Origin: Chitinophaga polysaccharea
GTDB taxonomy: Bacteria; Bacteroidota; Bacteroidia; Chitinophagales; Chitinophagaceae
DNA: 64,000 nt
Direction: 5' to 3'
NCBI RefSeq assembly: GCF_902150045.1
Contig: NZ_CABFVU010000001.1
Span: 3,224,001-3,288,000 of the forward strand
The position numbers and the translations under genes are program-made. The notes beneath the pieces are model-generated. The model was not told the DNA's origin, made no database searches, and saw only the letters and a list, made by a program, of their open reading frames with translations. Shown in pieces: positions 33,495-42,986 of the stretch (the stretch's first letter is position 1; every line of letters starts with the position of its first letter).

Positions 33495-34505
33495 TTAAAA
33501 TCGTTTATCCAGCCAGATAGTACTGTCCTGTCCTTTTTCCCACTGAGCATGCGTTAGCTCACAGATCACGTCCAGCGCCTGTTTCATGGGATCGTTGATA
33601 AAATTTCCGGTGAATTTTTTGGTCCGCAGGGATTCATCCCTGAACCGGATATCAATGCCATAATATTTGTTGATCAGTGGAATGGCTGCTTCAAAGGAAA
33701 CGTCTTCAAATACCGGCTCATCTTTTTTCCAGACCAGTACTTCTTTCATATTGGCTTTGGTGACCAGCGGCGCAATGGCGGCTTTATCAAGTATCAGCTG
33801 ATCTCCTGGCAGCAGCTCGGCCAGTATGGCTTTATCGTCCTTCTGTACCTGTACCTTTCCGGTGGTAACGGTAACGGCTATAGGAGAATTATCTCCTGCC
33901 GCCCTGATATTGAAGGAAGTGCCCAGCACACGGGTTACAATAGCGCCGGTATGCACCAGGAACGGCTTGTTCTTATCCGGCGCTACGTTAAAGAAAGCTT
34001 CCCCTCTCAGGTATACTTCCCGGCTGCGGCCTTCAAAAGCAAGGGGATAGTCCAGCTGGCTGTTTTCATTCAGCGTAACCACGCTGCCATCGGGAAGATT
34101 GATCACTTTATTGGAGGTATGCTGTGCTGCAGGCAGCGCAGCGGTAACAACTGGGGTGGGCTTTGAAACCGGCAGCAGCCACCAGGCGCTGAAAACAGCC
34201 ACTATCACCGCAGCAGCTATGGTCATTCTTTTGTAGAGCGGGTTACGCTTTACCGTCATCACTTTGAGCATATCAATTTCGCCTTCCCACATCTTCCCCT
34301 GCAGGCGTGTGTATAATTGCTCCCACATAGGCTCCTGCGCCTGCTCCGGCGTGCGTTCCCAGAGCGCCGCCAGTTCCTGCGATACCAGGTCGTTTTCCGA
34401 CAGTTCCCCCATCAGTGCCCAGAATTCTTCCAGCTCCGGCGGAGTACATTCGCCGGACAGGTATTTTCGCAGTAATAGTTTTAGTCTTAACGGATTAGAC
34501 GACAT
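33495..34505 (-). CDS. FecR-type anti-sigma factor
   Basis: A 336-residue inner-membrane protein. The cytoplasmic N-terminal part (about 1-90) would bind the ECF sigma factor. One membrane segment follows (MTIAAAVIVAVFSAWWLLPV), then the periplasmic FecR domain (KVINLPDGSVVTLNENSQLDYP, VYLRGEAFFNVAPDKNKPFLVHTGAIVTRVLGTSFNIRA) and a C-terminal DUF4974 (KKFTGNFINDPMKQALDVICELTHAQW). It sits between the sigma gene (49 bases upstream) and the SusC gene whose STN domain it would sense. Substrate uptake by SusC should relay through this protein to release the sigma factor. Confidence 0.95.
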   Translation of the reverse strand: MSSNPLRLKLLLRKYLSGECTPPELEEFWALMGELSENDLVSQELAALWERTPEQAQEPMWEQLYTRLQGKMWEGEIDMLKVMTVKRNPLYKRMTIAAAVIVAVFSAWWLLPVSKPTPVVTAALPAAQHTSNKVINLPDGSVVTLNENSQLDYPLAFEGRSREVYLRGEAFFNVAPDKNKPFLVHTGAIVTRVLGTSFNIRAAGDNSPIAVTVTTGKVQVQKDDKAILAELLPGDQLILDKAAIAPLVTKANMKEVLVWKKDEPVFEDVSFEAAIPLINKYYGIDIRFRDESLRTKKFTGNFINDPMKQALDVICELTHAQWEKGQDSTIWLDKRF

Positions 34506-34555
34506 ATGTCAGTTATATAACTGCTATGACGACAAAAAGAAGGGGGTAGTACTAA

Positions 34556-35146
34556 TCAGTCCAAAAATAAATCTGACAACAGCAATAAGTACACAAAATG
34601 GGTAATATGGTTATTCAGCAGGTACTGCTTAATAATTTTCAGGCTGTCGGAGATGGTGTTTTTAACGGTATTACGGGAAAGGTTCAGCTCAGTGGCTATT
34701 TCTTCATGGGTCATCCCTTTTTCCCGGCTGAGGGTGATCATTAGGCGGCGCTGGGGCGATAACTGCTTATACGCATTGTTCAGGATCTCCCGGCATTCGT
34801 TGTTCAGCAGGCTGTAATCGGCGCTTTGCTCCTGGTGGGCTTCCATTTGCTCCTGTACCAGCTTTTGTAAACGGGCATTCCTGGCCGCCAGTTTAAAGAA
34901 GTCCATGGCTTTATTGTAGGCCACTTTGTACAGGAAAGCATCCATATGCTGGATATTGGTGATCAGCTCCCTGCCTGTCCATAGTTTCAGGAATACATCA
35001 ATGACAATTTCCTCCGCCACCTCCCTTGATTTGGTGATAGTGATCAGGTAATGATAGAGCTTCTTCCGGTGTTGTTCAAAAAGTTGTTTAAAGGCAGCTT
35101 CATCTCCTGCCGCGATTTTGGCCAGCAATTCATTTTCATTATACAT
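34556..35146 (-). CDS. ECF RNA polymerase sigma-70 factor
   Basis: A 196-residue extracytoplasmic-function sigma factor of the Bacteroidota FecI-like kind. Region 2 is in AAFKQLFEQHRKKLYHYLITITKSREVAEEIVIDVFLKLWTGRE; region 4 is in QLSPQRRLMITLSREKGMTHEEIATELNLSRNTVKNTISDSLKIIKQYL. No N-terminal extension is present. It heads the minus-strand locus and should direct transcription of the downstream SusC/SusD/GH92 genes once released by FecR. A TATATTTG -7 element lies 39 bases upstream. Confidence 0.96.
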   Translation of the reverse strand: MYNENELLAKIAAGDEAAFKQLFEQHRKKLYHYLITITKSREVAEEIVIDVFLKLWTGRELITNIQHMDAFLYKVAYNKAMDFFKLAARNARLQKLVQEQMEAHQEQSADYSLLNNECREILNNAYKQLSPQRRLMITLSREKGMTHEEIATELNLSRNTVKNTISDSLKIIKQYLLNNHITHFVYLLLLSDLFLD

Positions 35147-35184
35147 GGAATTCTCTCTTAGTTGATATCAGGAACCTAGTCAGA

Positions 35185-35192
35185 CAAATATA
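35185..35192 (-). promoter_or_regulatory. Bacteroidota -7 element before the sigma gene
   Basis: On the minus strand this reads TATATTTG, an exact TAnnTTTG match, 39 bases before the sigma start. An inverted repeat (CCGGAGA / TCTCCGG, 35201-35207 and 35222-35228) with an A/T-rich spacer lies just upstream of it. No clear -33 TTTG is visible. Confidence 0.4.
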
Positions 35193-35327
35193 TTTTTTTT
35201 CCGGAGAATATTTTTTTAAAATCTCCGGGAGATGCAAGAGGCTCTATGGCACATCAATAAAATCGATGCGCGGCGGCTGGCCAACAAAGGGAATCCGCTT
35301 AATTTGCAGCCAAAGAACGATCACAAT

Positions 35328-35906
35328 ATGACGGCACCAATAAAACTACTGGCTATCTGCGGAAGCACCCGGCAATCCTCTTCCAATCATCATCTTATCA
35401 GGGCCATCACGGAGCTGTCGGCAGGTATATTTGCAGTGCAGCAGCTGGAAACCCTCACTGATATACCACACTTTAACCCCGACCTGGATATGGATCCCGG
35501 CGCTGCGCCAGCCCCGGTGCAGCATTTCCGTGCTCTGTTGGCGGCAGCAGACGCAGTGCTGATATGCACGCCTGAATATGCCATTGGTGTGCCTGGGACA
35601 CTTAAAAACGCTATCGACTGGATGGTATCTTCCATGCACTTCTCGCAAAAACCGGTAGCGCTGATCACAGCAGGCACCTCCGGGTACAAGGCACACCAGT
35701 CGCTGCTGGGCACCCTGCTGATCATAGAATCAAAGATCGCTGCAGATGCGCAGCTTGTAATTCCATCCGTAAAAACAAAAGTAAGCAGCAACGGCCTTAT
35801 TACCGACGAGTTAACGGAAACGCAGGTACGAAAACTCATCCGTGCCCTCGCCGGCGTAGCCGCAGGAAAAGATACTGACCTATTGCCGGCGCCGTTGCTG
35901 TTCTGA
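35328..35906 (+). CDS. NADPH-dependent FMN reductase
   Basis: A 192-residue flavodoxin-fold reductase. The FMN phosphate loop is LAICGSTRQSSSNHHL (residues 7-22), and the second signature is ICTPEYAIGVPGTLKNAIDWM near 82-102, typical of the ArsH/ChrR/azoreductase-like FMN_red family. It would reduce quinones, azo compounds or other acceptors using NADPH. The ATG at 35328 gives the normal family start; the 32-codon upstream extension has no resemblance and overlaps the divergent promoter region. Alone in its unit; it ends at a long hairpin. Confidence 0.9.
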   Translation: MTAPIKLLAICGSTRQSSSNHHLIRAITELSAGIFAVQQLETLTDIPHFNPDLDMDPGAAPAPVQHFRALLAAADAVLICTPEYAIGVPGTLKNAIDWMVSSMHFSQKPVALITAGTSGYKAHQSLLGTLLIIESKIAADAQLVIPSVKTKVSSNGLITDELTETQVRKLIRALAGVAAGKDTDLLPAPLLF

Positions 35907-35911
35907 TCTTA

Positions 35912-35964
35912 GCGGATTTTGTCTGACTGAGGATCATCATAATCCTGAGTCTGACAAAATCCGC
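35912..35964. repeat. Long imperfect hairpin repeat
   Basis: 23-base arms (GCGGATTTTGTCTGAC... and ...GTCTGACAAAATCCGC) with two mismatches around a 7-base loop, located between two convergent genes. A second small hairpin (ATCGCC GAA GGCGAT) follows directly at 35965-35979 and runs into the stop codon of the neighbouring gene. One arm is related to 24601-24623. It may act as terminator, but it lacks a T run and looks more like a REP-type repeat unit. Confidence 0.65.
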
Positions 35965-35978
35965 ATCGCCGAAGGCGA

Positions 35979-37937
35979 TTATCTTACGCTGTACTTCACG
36001 TCTTCAGTAACGCCTTTCCAGTTGTCGGTGCGGAAGGGCGCAGCCGGGAAACCTTCTTTGTTAAAGAGATTGTCTTCCAGGTTATCATCTGCCCAGCCAT
36101 AGCGGACAGCGACAGGGCTGCTTACCTCGTCTGCATATACTATCACTTTGTTGCCGTCGGTAAAGGCTTTGGCGTAGTGGAATTGTTTATCGGCGCCCGC
36201 TACTTCAAATCCGCGGATGTAACCGTACTTGTCTTTCACCACCAGGCCGCTGCCGGTGCTGGTAAAGCTGAGGGTTACTTTGTTGCCGTTCACCTGCATC
36301 GACTGGTACACGGGGCCGCTGAAAACGTTATCCTGTCCGTAGGTTTGATGTAAGGCTACTGCTGCCAGCCGTTTCCCCACATCCTGTTTATTTTTCGGGT
36401 GAATGTCTTTAGGCTCGCCAACGTCTGTGATCACCGCCATGCCGGTATTGGGCAACTGCAGGGTAAGGGTTTGCGCTTCCCTCAGTTCGGCCCATTTGCT
36501 GCCTTTCTGGCTGTTGCCGTTATTGGAGTTGAAGCTGGCCAATTGCACAAAGTAAAAGGGAAAATCGCCCTGCTTCCACAAGCGGCGCCAGTCGCTGATC
36601 ATCAGCGGGAAAGCTTTGCGGTACTGGTAGGCGCGGTCGGCATTGCTTTCTCCCTGGTACCAGATAGCGCCTTTAATGGCAAAAGGCAGTACAGGGTTGA
36701 TCATGGCATTGAACAGCAAAGAAGGGTAGCTGTTAGGTCCCACGCTGGCGCCCGGAGTAATTGCCTTCTCCACACGGAAAGCCCAATCGCCTGCAAGGGA
36801 TTGTTTCTGACCGGCAGTCTGCAGAAATACGCTTTCTGCATCTCCATAAAACCCGCCGCCACCGGCATTATCGTCTATTTTTACAGCAATTACATTGTTA
36901 CCGGCCTTTAAAATACCGGCAGGAATATGATAGGTGCGTAAGGCATCGTAGCCTTTGGTGCTGCCTACCTGTGTGCCGTTGATATAGGTAACGTCGTTAT
37001 CATCAATTGTGCCCAGGCTCAGCTCTGCAGGTTTACCGGCATCAGCTTCGGCCACCTGGAAGTTTTTGCGGAACCATACAATGCCGTCAAAATCGGGTAG
37101 CTGTTGCTGCTCCCATAAGGTGGGCACTTTCATCTTTTTCCAGGACTGGTCATCAGTACCGGGTGCCGGCCAGGTAGCTACCGCAGCGGCATCGGGGAGG
37201 CTGCCCTGCAGCGATTGGATAATCTGTTGCTGCCTGTTTCTGGAGGCAACAGCCGCAGAGTCGAGGTTCAACGTGGGAAGCCCCTGCATCATATCGCGGA
37301 AGTCGTCGCTGCCGGCCAGTCCTTCCCGACTGATCCATGTTTCCACGATGGTACCTCCCCAGGAAGTATGTATCAGGCCAATAGGCACATGCAACTGCTC
37401 GTTCAGTGCTTTGGCAAAGAAATAGCCCACCGCGGTGAAATCGCCCGTATTTTCCGGTGCAGCCGGCAGCCAGGCGCTTTGTTTTACATCTTCTTTAGGA
37501 GTGGCCGAGATATCTTTCGGTAAATAAAAATGCCGGATGGCAGGGTTGGCGGATCGCGCTATTTCCTTACCGGCGTTGGTAACGCCGTTCACATGGAACT
37601 CCATATTGGATTGCCCGCTGCAGATCCATACATCACCCATAAGAATATCCTTCAAACTGATATTGTTCCTGCCTTTTACAGTAAGGGTATAAGGGCCGCC
37701 TGCTTTTTCAGGCTGCAGGAATACTTTCCACCGGCCATCCTTACCGGCCTTTATGGTTTTCACCTGCTGGTTGAACTGTATGGTCACTTTTTCGTTCTTA
37801 TCGGCCCAGCCCCATACCGGGATCGGTTTATCGCGCTGTAACACCATGTTATCGCCGAAAACATTGGGTAAACGAACATCGGCAAAGCTGAAAGAGCTTA
37901 TCATCGTTGCCGCCAGGAATAAAACTGTTTTTTTCAT
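35979..37937 (-). CDS. Sialate O-acetylesterase
   Basis: A 652-residue exported esterase that removes O-acetyl groups from sialic acids or related sugars. Signal peptide about 1-19 (SFSFA). The SGNH-like catalytic Ser lies in DVWICSGQSNMEF near residue 108, and GAIWYQGESNADRAYQYR near 425 is the second hallmark. Between them lies a galactose-binding/GH2-like jelly-roll insert (WFRKNFQVAEADAGKPAELSLGTIDDNDVTYINGTQVG). The catalytic Asp-His of the block V type should be in VITDVGEPKDIHPKNK. It is not in the mannosidase operon but lies close by, which would suit joint use of acetylated glycoproteins. Confidence 0.93.
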   Translation of the reverse strand: MKKTVLFLAATMISSFSFADVRLPNVFGDNMVLQRDKPIPVWGWADKNEKVTIQFNQQVKTIKAGKDGRWKVFLQPEKAGGPYTLTVKGRNNISLKDILMGDVWICSGQSNMEFHVNGVTNAGKEIARSANPAIRHFYLPKDISATPKEDVKQSAWLPAAPENTGDFTAVGYFFAKALNEQLHVPIGLIHTSWGGTIVETWISREGLAGSDDFRDMMQGLPTLNLDSAAVASRNRQQQIIQSLQGSLPDAAAVATWPAPGTDDQSWKKMKVPTLWEQQQLPDFDGIVWFRKNFQVAEADAGKPAELSLGTIDDNDVTYINGTQVGSTKGYDALRTYHIPAGILKAGNNVIAVKIDDNAGGGGFYGDAESVFLQTAGQKQSLAGDWAFRVEKAITPGASVGPNSYPSLLFNAMINPVLPFAIKGAIWYQGESNADRAYQYRKAFPLMISDWRRLWKQGDFPFYFVQLASFNSNNGNSQKGSKWAELREAQTLTLQLPNTGMAVITDVGEPKDIHPKNKQDVGKRLAAVALHQTYGQDNVFSGPVYQSMQVNGNKVTLSFTSTGSGLVVKDKYGYIRGFEVAGADKQFHYAKAFTDGNKVIVYADEVSSPVAVRYGWADDNLEDNLFNKEGFPAAPFRTDNWKGVTEDVKYSVR

Positions 37938-38135
37938 AATAGTGGTATTGTGTATGGGGATGCCCCGGTTGAATCATGTGCGCATAAATGTAATGAACGC
38001 AGGCAGTATTTTATAATTTTTGGCATAGGAATTATATAAAACATAGCATGAATTGTATAACAGGCCTGCTTTTTTTACATCGTAATTTTACATCATCAAC
38101 AGGAAAGACATTATCAGTATTTAAAAACAACAAAC

Positions 38136-38636
38136 ATGAAAAAGATATTACTGGCAGGCATCGTATGGGTAGCCGCATTTACGCAACCCGGAATGGCACA
38201 GGGTAAAACCGTTTCCCCGCAACTCTCTCCCTTGCTTTCTTTATATTACAATATTAAAGACGCACTGACCGGTGGTAATGCAGGCGCGGCTGCAGTCAAA
38301 GCAGATGAGTTTGTAAAGGCCGCTGCCGGCGTTGATATGTCGTCCATGCCGCCTGCTGTTCACGATGCCTACATGCCGCTGGCAGCAAAGCTGCAGTCCG
38401 ATGCCAAAGCCATCGCTGAAGCAAAAGACATCAGCAAACAACGGGAACATTTCAAAACACTTTCTGATAACCTGTACCTGCTGGCCAAAGCAGTACCGCT
38501 TTCTGCCCGGCCGGTGTACCAGGAGTACTGTCCCATGAAAAAAGCTTACTGGCTAAGTAATAGCAATGCAATTAAAAACCCTTACTACGGCAGCCAGATG
38601 ATGACCTGTGGTAAAGTAAGCGATACCATTCAGTAG
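38136..38636 (+). CDS. DUF3347 periplasmic protein, probable copper binding
   Basis: A 166-residue exported protein with signal peptide to about residue 21 (GMAQ). The DUF3347 domain is helical (LLSLYYNIKDALTGGNAGAAAVKADEFVKAA) and ends in the conserved EYCPMKKAYWLS and KNPYYGSQMMTCGKV stretches. Their Cys, Met and His-like residues are suited to copper, and such domains occur beside or inside CusB-type efflux adaptors. It lies 15 bases before the multicopper oxidase and so opens the copper operon. Confidence 0.87.
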   Translation: MKKILLAGIVWVAAFTQPGMAQGKTVSPQLSPLLSLYYNIKDALTGGNAGAAAVKADEFVKAAAGVDMSSMPPAVHDAYMPLAAKLQSDAKAIAEAKDISKQREHFKTLSDNLYLLAKAVPLSARPVYQEYCPMKKAYWLSNSNAIKNPYYGSQMMTCGKVSDTIQ

Positions 38637-38651
38637 TTTTTAACCGTTAGT

Positions 38652-40859
38652 ATGAAAACAGTATTCCTGTATATAACATTGATGAGCCTGTGCAGTATGG
38701 TTGTTGCACAGGCTTCTTTAAATACCGCTCCCAGGGTAGTGCGCTATGATCTGTATGTAAGTGATACCGTGGTGCATTACTCCGGCAAAATGAGCCACGG
38801 GCTCGCTATTAACGGCACTATCCCCGGGCCCACCCTCCATTTTACAGAAGGCGACACGGCAGAGATCTATGTACACAACATCCTGAAGGAAGAAACCTCC
38901 ATCCACTGGCATGGCCTTATTTTACCCAACCAGTACGATGGTGTGTCCTATCTTACCACAAGACCGGTGAAAGCCGGTGAAACGCACCTGTACCGTTTTC
39001 CCGTTGTACAGCATGGTACCTACTGGTACCATAGTCATACCATGTTCCAGGAACAAAGCGGTATGTACGGCGCCATTGTTTTTCATGAACGTAAGCCTGA
39101 TAACGGTAAGGAATATACGTTGTTGCTGAGCGACTGGACAGATATGCACCCACATACGGTGAACAGGTACCTGCATAATGCAAACGACTGGTTCGCCATC
39201 AAAAAAGGATCAGTACAGAGCTATGCGGAAGCCATACAGCATAGGCATTTCAAAACAAAGGTGACCAATGAATGGAAACGCATGAATGCCATGGATGTGA
39301 GCGATGTATATTACGAGCGCTTCCTGTCAAACGGTAAAGAAACAGATGAACAACCACAGTTTAAAGCCGGTGATAAAGTAAGACTGAGGATCATCAACGG
39401 CAGCTCCTCCACTTATTTCTGGCTGAACTATGCCGGTGGAAAACTCACCGTGGTAGCCAACGATGGCGCCGATGTGGAACCCGTGGAAGTAGACCGGCTC
39501 CTGGTAGGCGTATCGGAAACCTATGATGTAATCGTGACCATCCCGGATAATATGCAGTATGAATTTCTTGCCACCGCGGAAGACCGTACCCGCTCTACTT
39601 CCCTGTGGCTGGGACAGGGTATGAAGATGCCGGCAAAGCGGTTGCCGCGATTGAAATATTTTGAGGGAATGAAGATGATGAACGATATGATGAAGATGAA
39701 TGGAAACCTCGATACCAGCACCGGTATGCAGATGAGCAACCAGGTAATGGATATGAATACTGTAATGTATCCTGAAATTACCGGCAGCGATAAGCCCATA
39801 GACCACAGTGGTCATGATATGCATAATATGCAGATGGACAGCACCGCCGGCGATATTGTAACGCTGAACTATGGTATGCTGCGGGCGCCGGAGAAAACAA
39901 CGCTGCCGGAGGGCCCGGTTAAACTGCTGCATTTTGAACTAACCGGGAACATGAACCGTTATGTATGGAGCATCAACAATAAAGTGGTGTCCGAAACGGA
40001 TAAGATCTTAATAAAGAAAGGAGAAATTGTACGGATCGTGTTGTTCAACAACACTATGATGCGGCATCCCATGCACCTGCACGGGCATTTTTTCCGGGTG
40101 CTGAACGGGCAAGGCGAATATTCACCGCTGAAAACGGTATTGGATATTATGCCGATGGAGGTAGACACGATTGAGTTTGCTGCTACAGAAAGCGGCGACT
40201 GGTTCTTCCACTGTCACATTCTTTATCATATGATGAGCGGCATGGGACGGGTATTCAGTTATGAAAAGTCACCGCCCAACCCGGAAGTGCCCGACCCGGT
40301 AAAAGCTTATCGCATGCTGAAGAAAGACGACCGCATGTTATATCCTATGGCGCGCGTAGGACTGGAAAGTACCGGCAGCGATGGCGAGATTATTGTAGCG
40401 AATAGCCGTTACCGTTTGTCTACCGATTGGCGCGTAGGATTGAACGACCGTCATGGCTACGAGAGTGAAAGCCACTTCGGGCGATACCTTGGTAAGAATC
40501 AGTGGTTGTTCCCCTACATCGGCTGGGATGTGCGTTACCGCAAAATGGATGAACCGGAGAAGAACATCTTTGGGCAGAAGAATACAAAAGACTTCAGGCA
40601 GGTGTTGCACATAGGCGTGGAATATACTTTACCCATGCTGATTGTAGCAGATGCCTCACTGGATACCGATGGTAAGGTACGCGTACAGTTAACCAGGGAA
40701 GATGTGCCTGTTACTAGGAGGCTGCGTTTTGGCTTTATGCTCAATACAGATAAAGAATATATGGCAGGGTTCCGGTACATTGTTACAAGGAATTTTTCCT
40801 TCTCCACGCATTACGACAGCGATATGGGGCTGGGGGCCGGTATTACGTTAAGCTACTAA
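38652..40859 (+). CDS. Multicopper oxidase (CopA-like) with C-terminal barrel-like domain
   Basis: A 735-residue exported oxidase. Signal peptide 1-20; copper motifs His85-Trp-His87, WYHSHTMFQEQSGMYG (127-129), and near the end of the oxidase HPMHLHGHFF and FFHCHILYHMMSGMG, completing the T1/T2/T3 sites. A Met/His-rich insert (MKMMNDMMKMNG, DHSGHDMHNMQM) lies near residues 335-400 and probably gathers Cu(I). After about residue 545 the chain continues with a beta-rich region (WRVGLNDRHGYESE, GVEYTLPMLIVADASLD, GFRYIVTRNFSFSTHYDSDMGLGAGITLSY) that resembles a CopB-type outer-membrane part. It would oxidise Cu(I) in the periplasm. The barrel assignment is inference. Confidence 0.92.
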   Translation: MKTVFLYITLMSLCSMVVAQASLNTAPRVVRYDLYVSDTVVHYSGKMSHGLAINGTIPGPTLHFTEGDTAEIYVHNILKEETSIHWHGLILPNQYDGVSYLTTRPVKAGETHLYRFPVVQHGTYWYHSHTMFQEQSGMYGAIVFHERKPDNGKEYTLLLSDWTDMHPHTVNRYLHNANDWFAIKKGSVQSYAEAIQHRHFKTKVTNEWKRMNAMDVSDVYYERFLSNGKETDEQPQFKAGDKVRLRIINGSSSTYFWLNYAGGKLTVVANDGADVEPVEVDRLLVGVSETYDVIVTIPDNMQYEFLATAEDRTRSTSLWLGQGMKMPAKRLPRLKYFEGMKMMNDMMKMNGNLDTSTGMQMSNQVMDMNTVMYPEITGSDKPIDHSGHDMHNMQMDSTAGDIVTLNYGMLRAPEKTTLPEGPVKLLHFELTGNMNRYVWSINNKVVSETDKILIKKGEIVRIVLFNNTMMRHPMHLHGHFFRVLNGQGEYSPLKTVLDIMPMEVDTIEFAATESGDWFFHCHILYHMMSGMGRVFSYEKSPPNPEVPDPVKAYRMLKKDDRMLYPMARVGLESTGSDGEIIVANSRYRLSTDWRVGLNDRHGYESESHFGRYLGKNQWLFPYIGWDVRYRKMDEPEKNIFGQKNTKDFRQVLHIGVEYTLPMLIVADASLDTDGKVRVQLTREDVPVTRRLRFGFMLNTDKEYMAGFRYIVTRNFSFSTHYDSDMGLGAGITLSY

Positions 40860-40870
40860 AATATAGAATT

Positions 40871-42886
40871 ATGGAACATCAGCACCACACCATGAAACCA
40901 GCGCACGACCATGCAGCGATGCAGCACGGCGGACATCATGATCATCATGCCATGATGATCGCCGATTTCAGGAAACGTTTTTATGTGGTGCTGGTGCTAA
41001 CAGTGCCGGTAATGCTGCTCTCTCAAATGATCCGGCACTGGCTGGGTATTACTTTTACTTTTTCCGGAGATGCCTGGGTATTGCTGGGATTATCGTCTGT
41101 TATATTTCTTTATGGAGGATGGCCTTTCCTGAAAGGCTGGTGGGAAGAAATGAAGGGGCGGGATCCCGGTATGATGACGCTGATAGGTTTTGCCATTACC
41201 GTGGCATATATCTACAGCGTGGCTACTGTATTGGGTTTGCCTGGTATGGATTTTTTCTGGGAGCTGGCCACCCTGATCCTCATTATGCTGCTGGGGCACT
41301 GGATTGAGATGAAGTCGGTGATGGGCGCTTCGCGCGAACTGGAGCTGCTGGTACAGCTGATGCCCGATGAAGCGCACCTGGTACATGGGGATCATGTGAT
41401 GGATGTAAAAACAGCATCCCTGAAAGCCGGGGATGTGATCCTGGTAAAGCCGGGTGAAAAAGTGGCGGCAGACGGCACCATTGAAGAGGGAAGTACTTCG
41501 CTGAATGAAAGTATGCTCACCGGCGAATCAAAACCTGTACAAAAACAACGCAACGATAAAGTAATTGCCGGTTCCATTAATGGCAACGGCGCTATAAAGG
41601 TAAGCGTGACGCATGGCGCCGCGGATTCCTATCTTTCGCAGGTAGTAAAACTGGTACGGGATGCCCAGCAATCCAAATCAAAAACGCAGCTGCTGGCCAA
41701 CAAAGCAGCGCGCTGGCTAACGGTGATTGCCATTTTAGCTGGTATCGCCACTTTTTTATACTGGTGGTTAAGCGGGCGGGAGTTATCGTTTGCCATTGAG
41801 CGGATGGTAACGGTGATCGTGATCTGTTGTCCGCATGCGCTGGGCCTGGCGGTACCGCTGGTGATTGCCCGGTCTACCGCCCTGTCTGCGCGGCATGGGT
41901 TGCTGATAAAGAACCGGACCGATTTTGAGAATGCCAGGAAGATCACCACTCTTGTTTTTGATAAGACAGGCACCCTCACCGTGGGCCGTTTTGAAGTGGC
42001 GCGGTTTGAATCATTGCAGCCTGGTATTTCGGGAGAAGAAGTACTGGGTATGGCTGCCGCACTCGAAGGAAGCTCGGAGCATCCTATTGCTGCCGGTATT
42101 ACCGCTAAGGCAAAAGAGATGCAGCTTACACTGCCGGCCGCAGAAAATATCACCGCACTTACCGGTAAAGGAATTACCGGCCGTATTGCGGGGAAGGAAG
42201 TACAGGTGGTAAGCCCGGGTTATGTGGCGGAGCAATTTAAAGATGCTGCCACTGCTACTATTGAGGCGGGGGAAACCCTGGTGTACGTGGTACGGGATAA
42301 TGCCGTGGCAGGCTTTATTGCGCTGGCAGACCAGGTAAGGCCGGAATCGGCCGGCGCTGTTGCCACCTTAAAGGAAAACGGGATTAAAACAGTGCTGCTT
42401 ACCGGCGATAACAAAGTAGTGGCAGCAGGGGTGAGTAAAGCGCTTGGAATGGACAGCTATATTGCCGAAGTGCTGCCTCACCAGAAGCTGGATAAGATTA
42501 AGGAACTGCAGCAGCAGGGTGAATTTGTTGCCATGACCGGCGACGGTATCAACGATGCCCCGGCGCTGGCCCAGGCAAACGTAGGTATTGCCATCGGCAG
42601 CGGGAGCGATGTGGCGGCAGAAACGGCCGGGATCGTACTGGTAAACAGTAACCCGCAGGACGTGGTAAACCTGATCCTTTTCGGCAAGGCCACTTTCCGG
42701 AAAATGATCCAGAACCTGGCCTGGGCAACAGGCTATAATATAGTGGCGCTGCCCCTGGCGGCAGGCGTGTTATATAAGGAAGGAATCGTGCTGAGCCCCG
42801 CTGCAGGCGCGGTATTAATGACAGTGAGCACCGTAGTGGTAGCAATTAATGCCAGTCTTCTGAAAGTGAAGGACCCGCAGATGTAA
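40871..42886 (+). CDS. copB: P1B-3 type copper-exporting ATPase (CopB type)
   Basis: A 671-residue heavy-metal P-type ATPase. The first 27 residues are His-rich (HQHHTM, HGGHHDHHAMM) in place of the CxxC domain of CopA. The membrane metal motif is Cys320-Pro-His322, the CPH form of the P1B-3 group known for Cu(II)/Cu(I) export. The actuator has TGES at 217-220, the phosphorylated residue is Asp364 in DKTGTLT, and GDGINDAPAL closes the P domain. It starts 11 bases after the multicopper oxidase, giving a DUF3347-oxidase-pump operon for copper detoxification. No metal-responsive regulator is seen upstream. Confidence 0.95.
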   Translation: MEHQHHTMKPAHDHAAMQHGGHHDHHAMMIADFRKRFYVVLVLTVPVMLLSQMIRHWLGITFTFSGDAWVLLGLSSVIFLYGGWPFLKGWWEEMKGRDPGMMTLIGFAITVAYIYSVATVLGLPGMDFFWELATLILIMLLGHWIEMKSVMGASRELELLVQLMPDEAHLVHGDHVMDVKTASLKAGDVILVKPGEKVAADGTIEEGSTSLNESMLTGESKPVQKQRNDKVIAGSINGNGAIKVSVTHGAADSYLSQVVKLVRDAQQSKSKTQLLANKAARWLTVIAILAGIATFLYWWLSGRELSFAIERMVTVIVICCPHALGLAVPLVIARSTALSARHGLLIKNRTDFENARKITTLVFDKTGTLTVGRFEVARFESLQPGISGEEVLGMAAALEGSSEHPIAAGITAKAKEMQLTLPAAENITALTGKGITGRIAGKEVQVVSPGYVAEQFKDAATATIEAGETLVYVVRDNAVAGFIALADQVRPESAGAVATLKENGIKTVLLTGDNKVVAAGVSKALGMDSYIAEVLPHQKLDKIKELQQQGEFVAMTGDGINDAPALAQANVGIAIGSGSDVAAETAGIVLVNSNPQDVVNLILFGKATFRKMIQNLAWATGYNIVALPLAAGVLYKEGIVLSPAAGAVLMTVSTVVVAINASLLKVKDPQM

Positions 42887-42986
42887 ATAATCCGTAAATT
42901 GCAGTACATTTATGCATGTGATATACTGATTTACAACTGTATTGATTTGTCGGCTATCCCGGGAATGCCCCTCAAAATATAACCAT

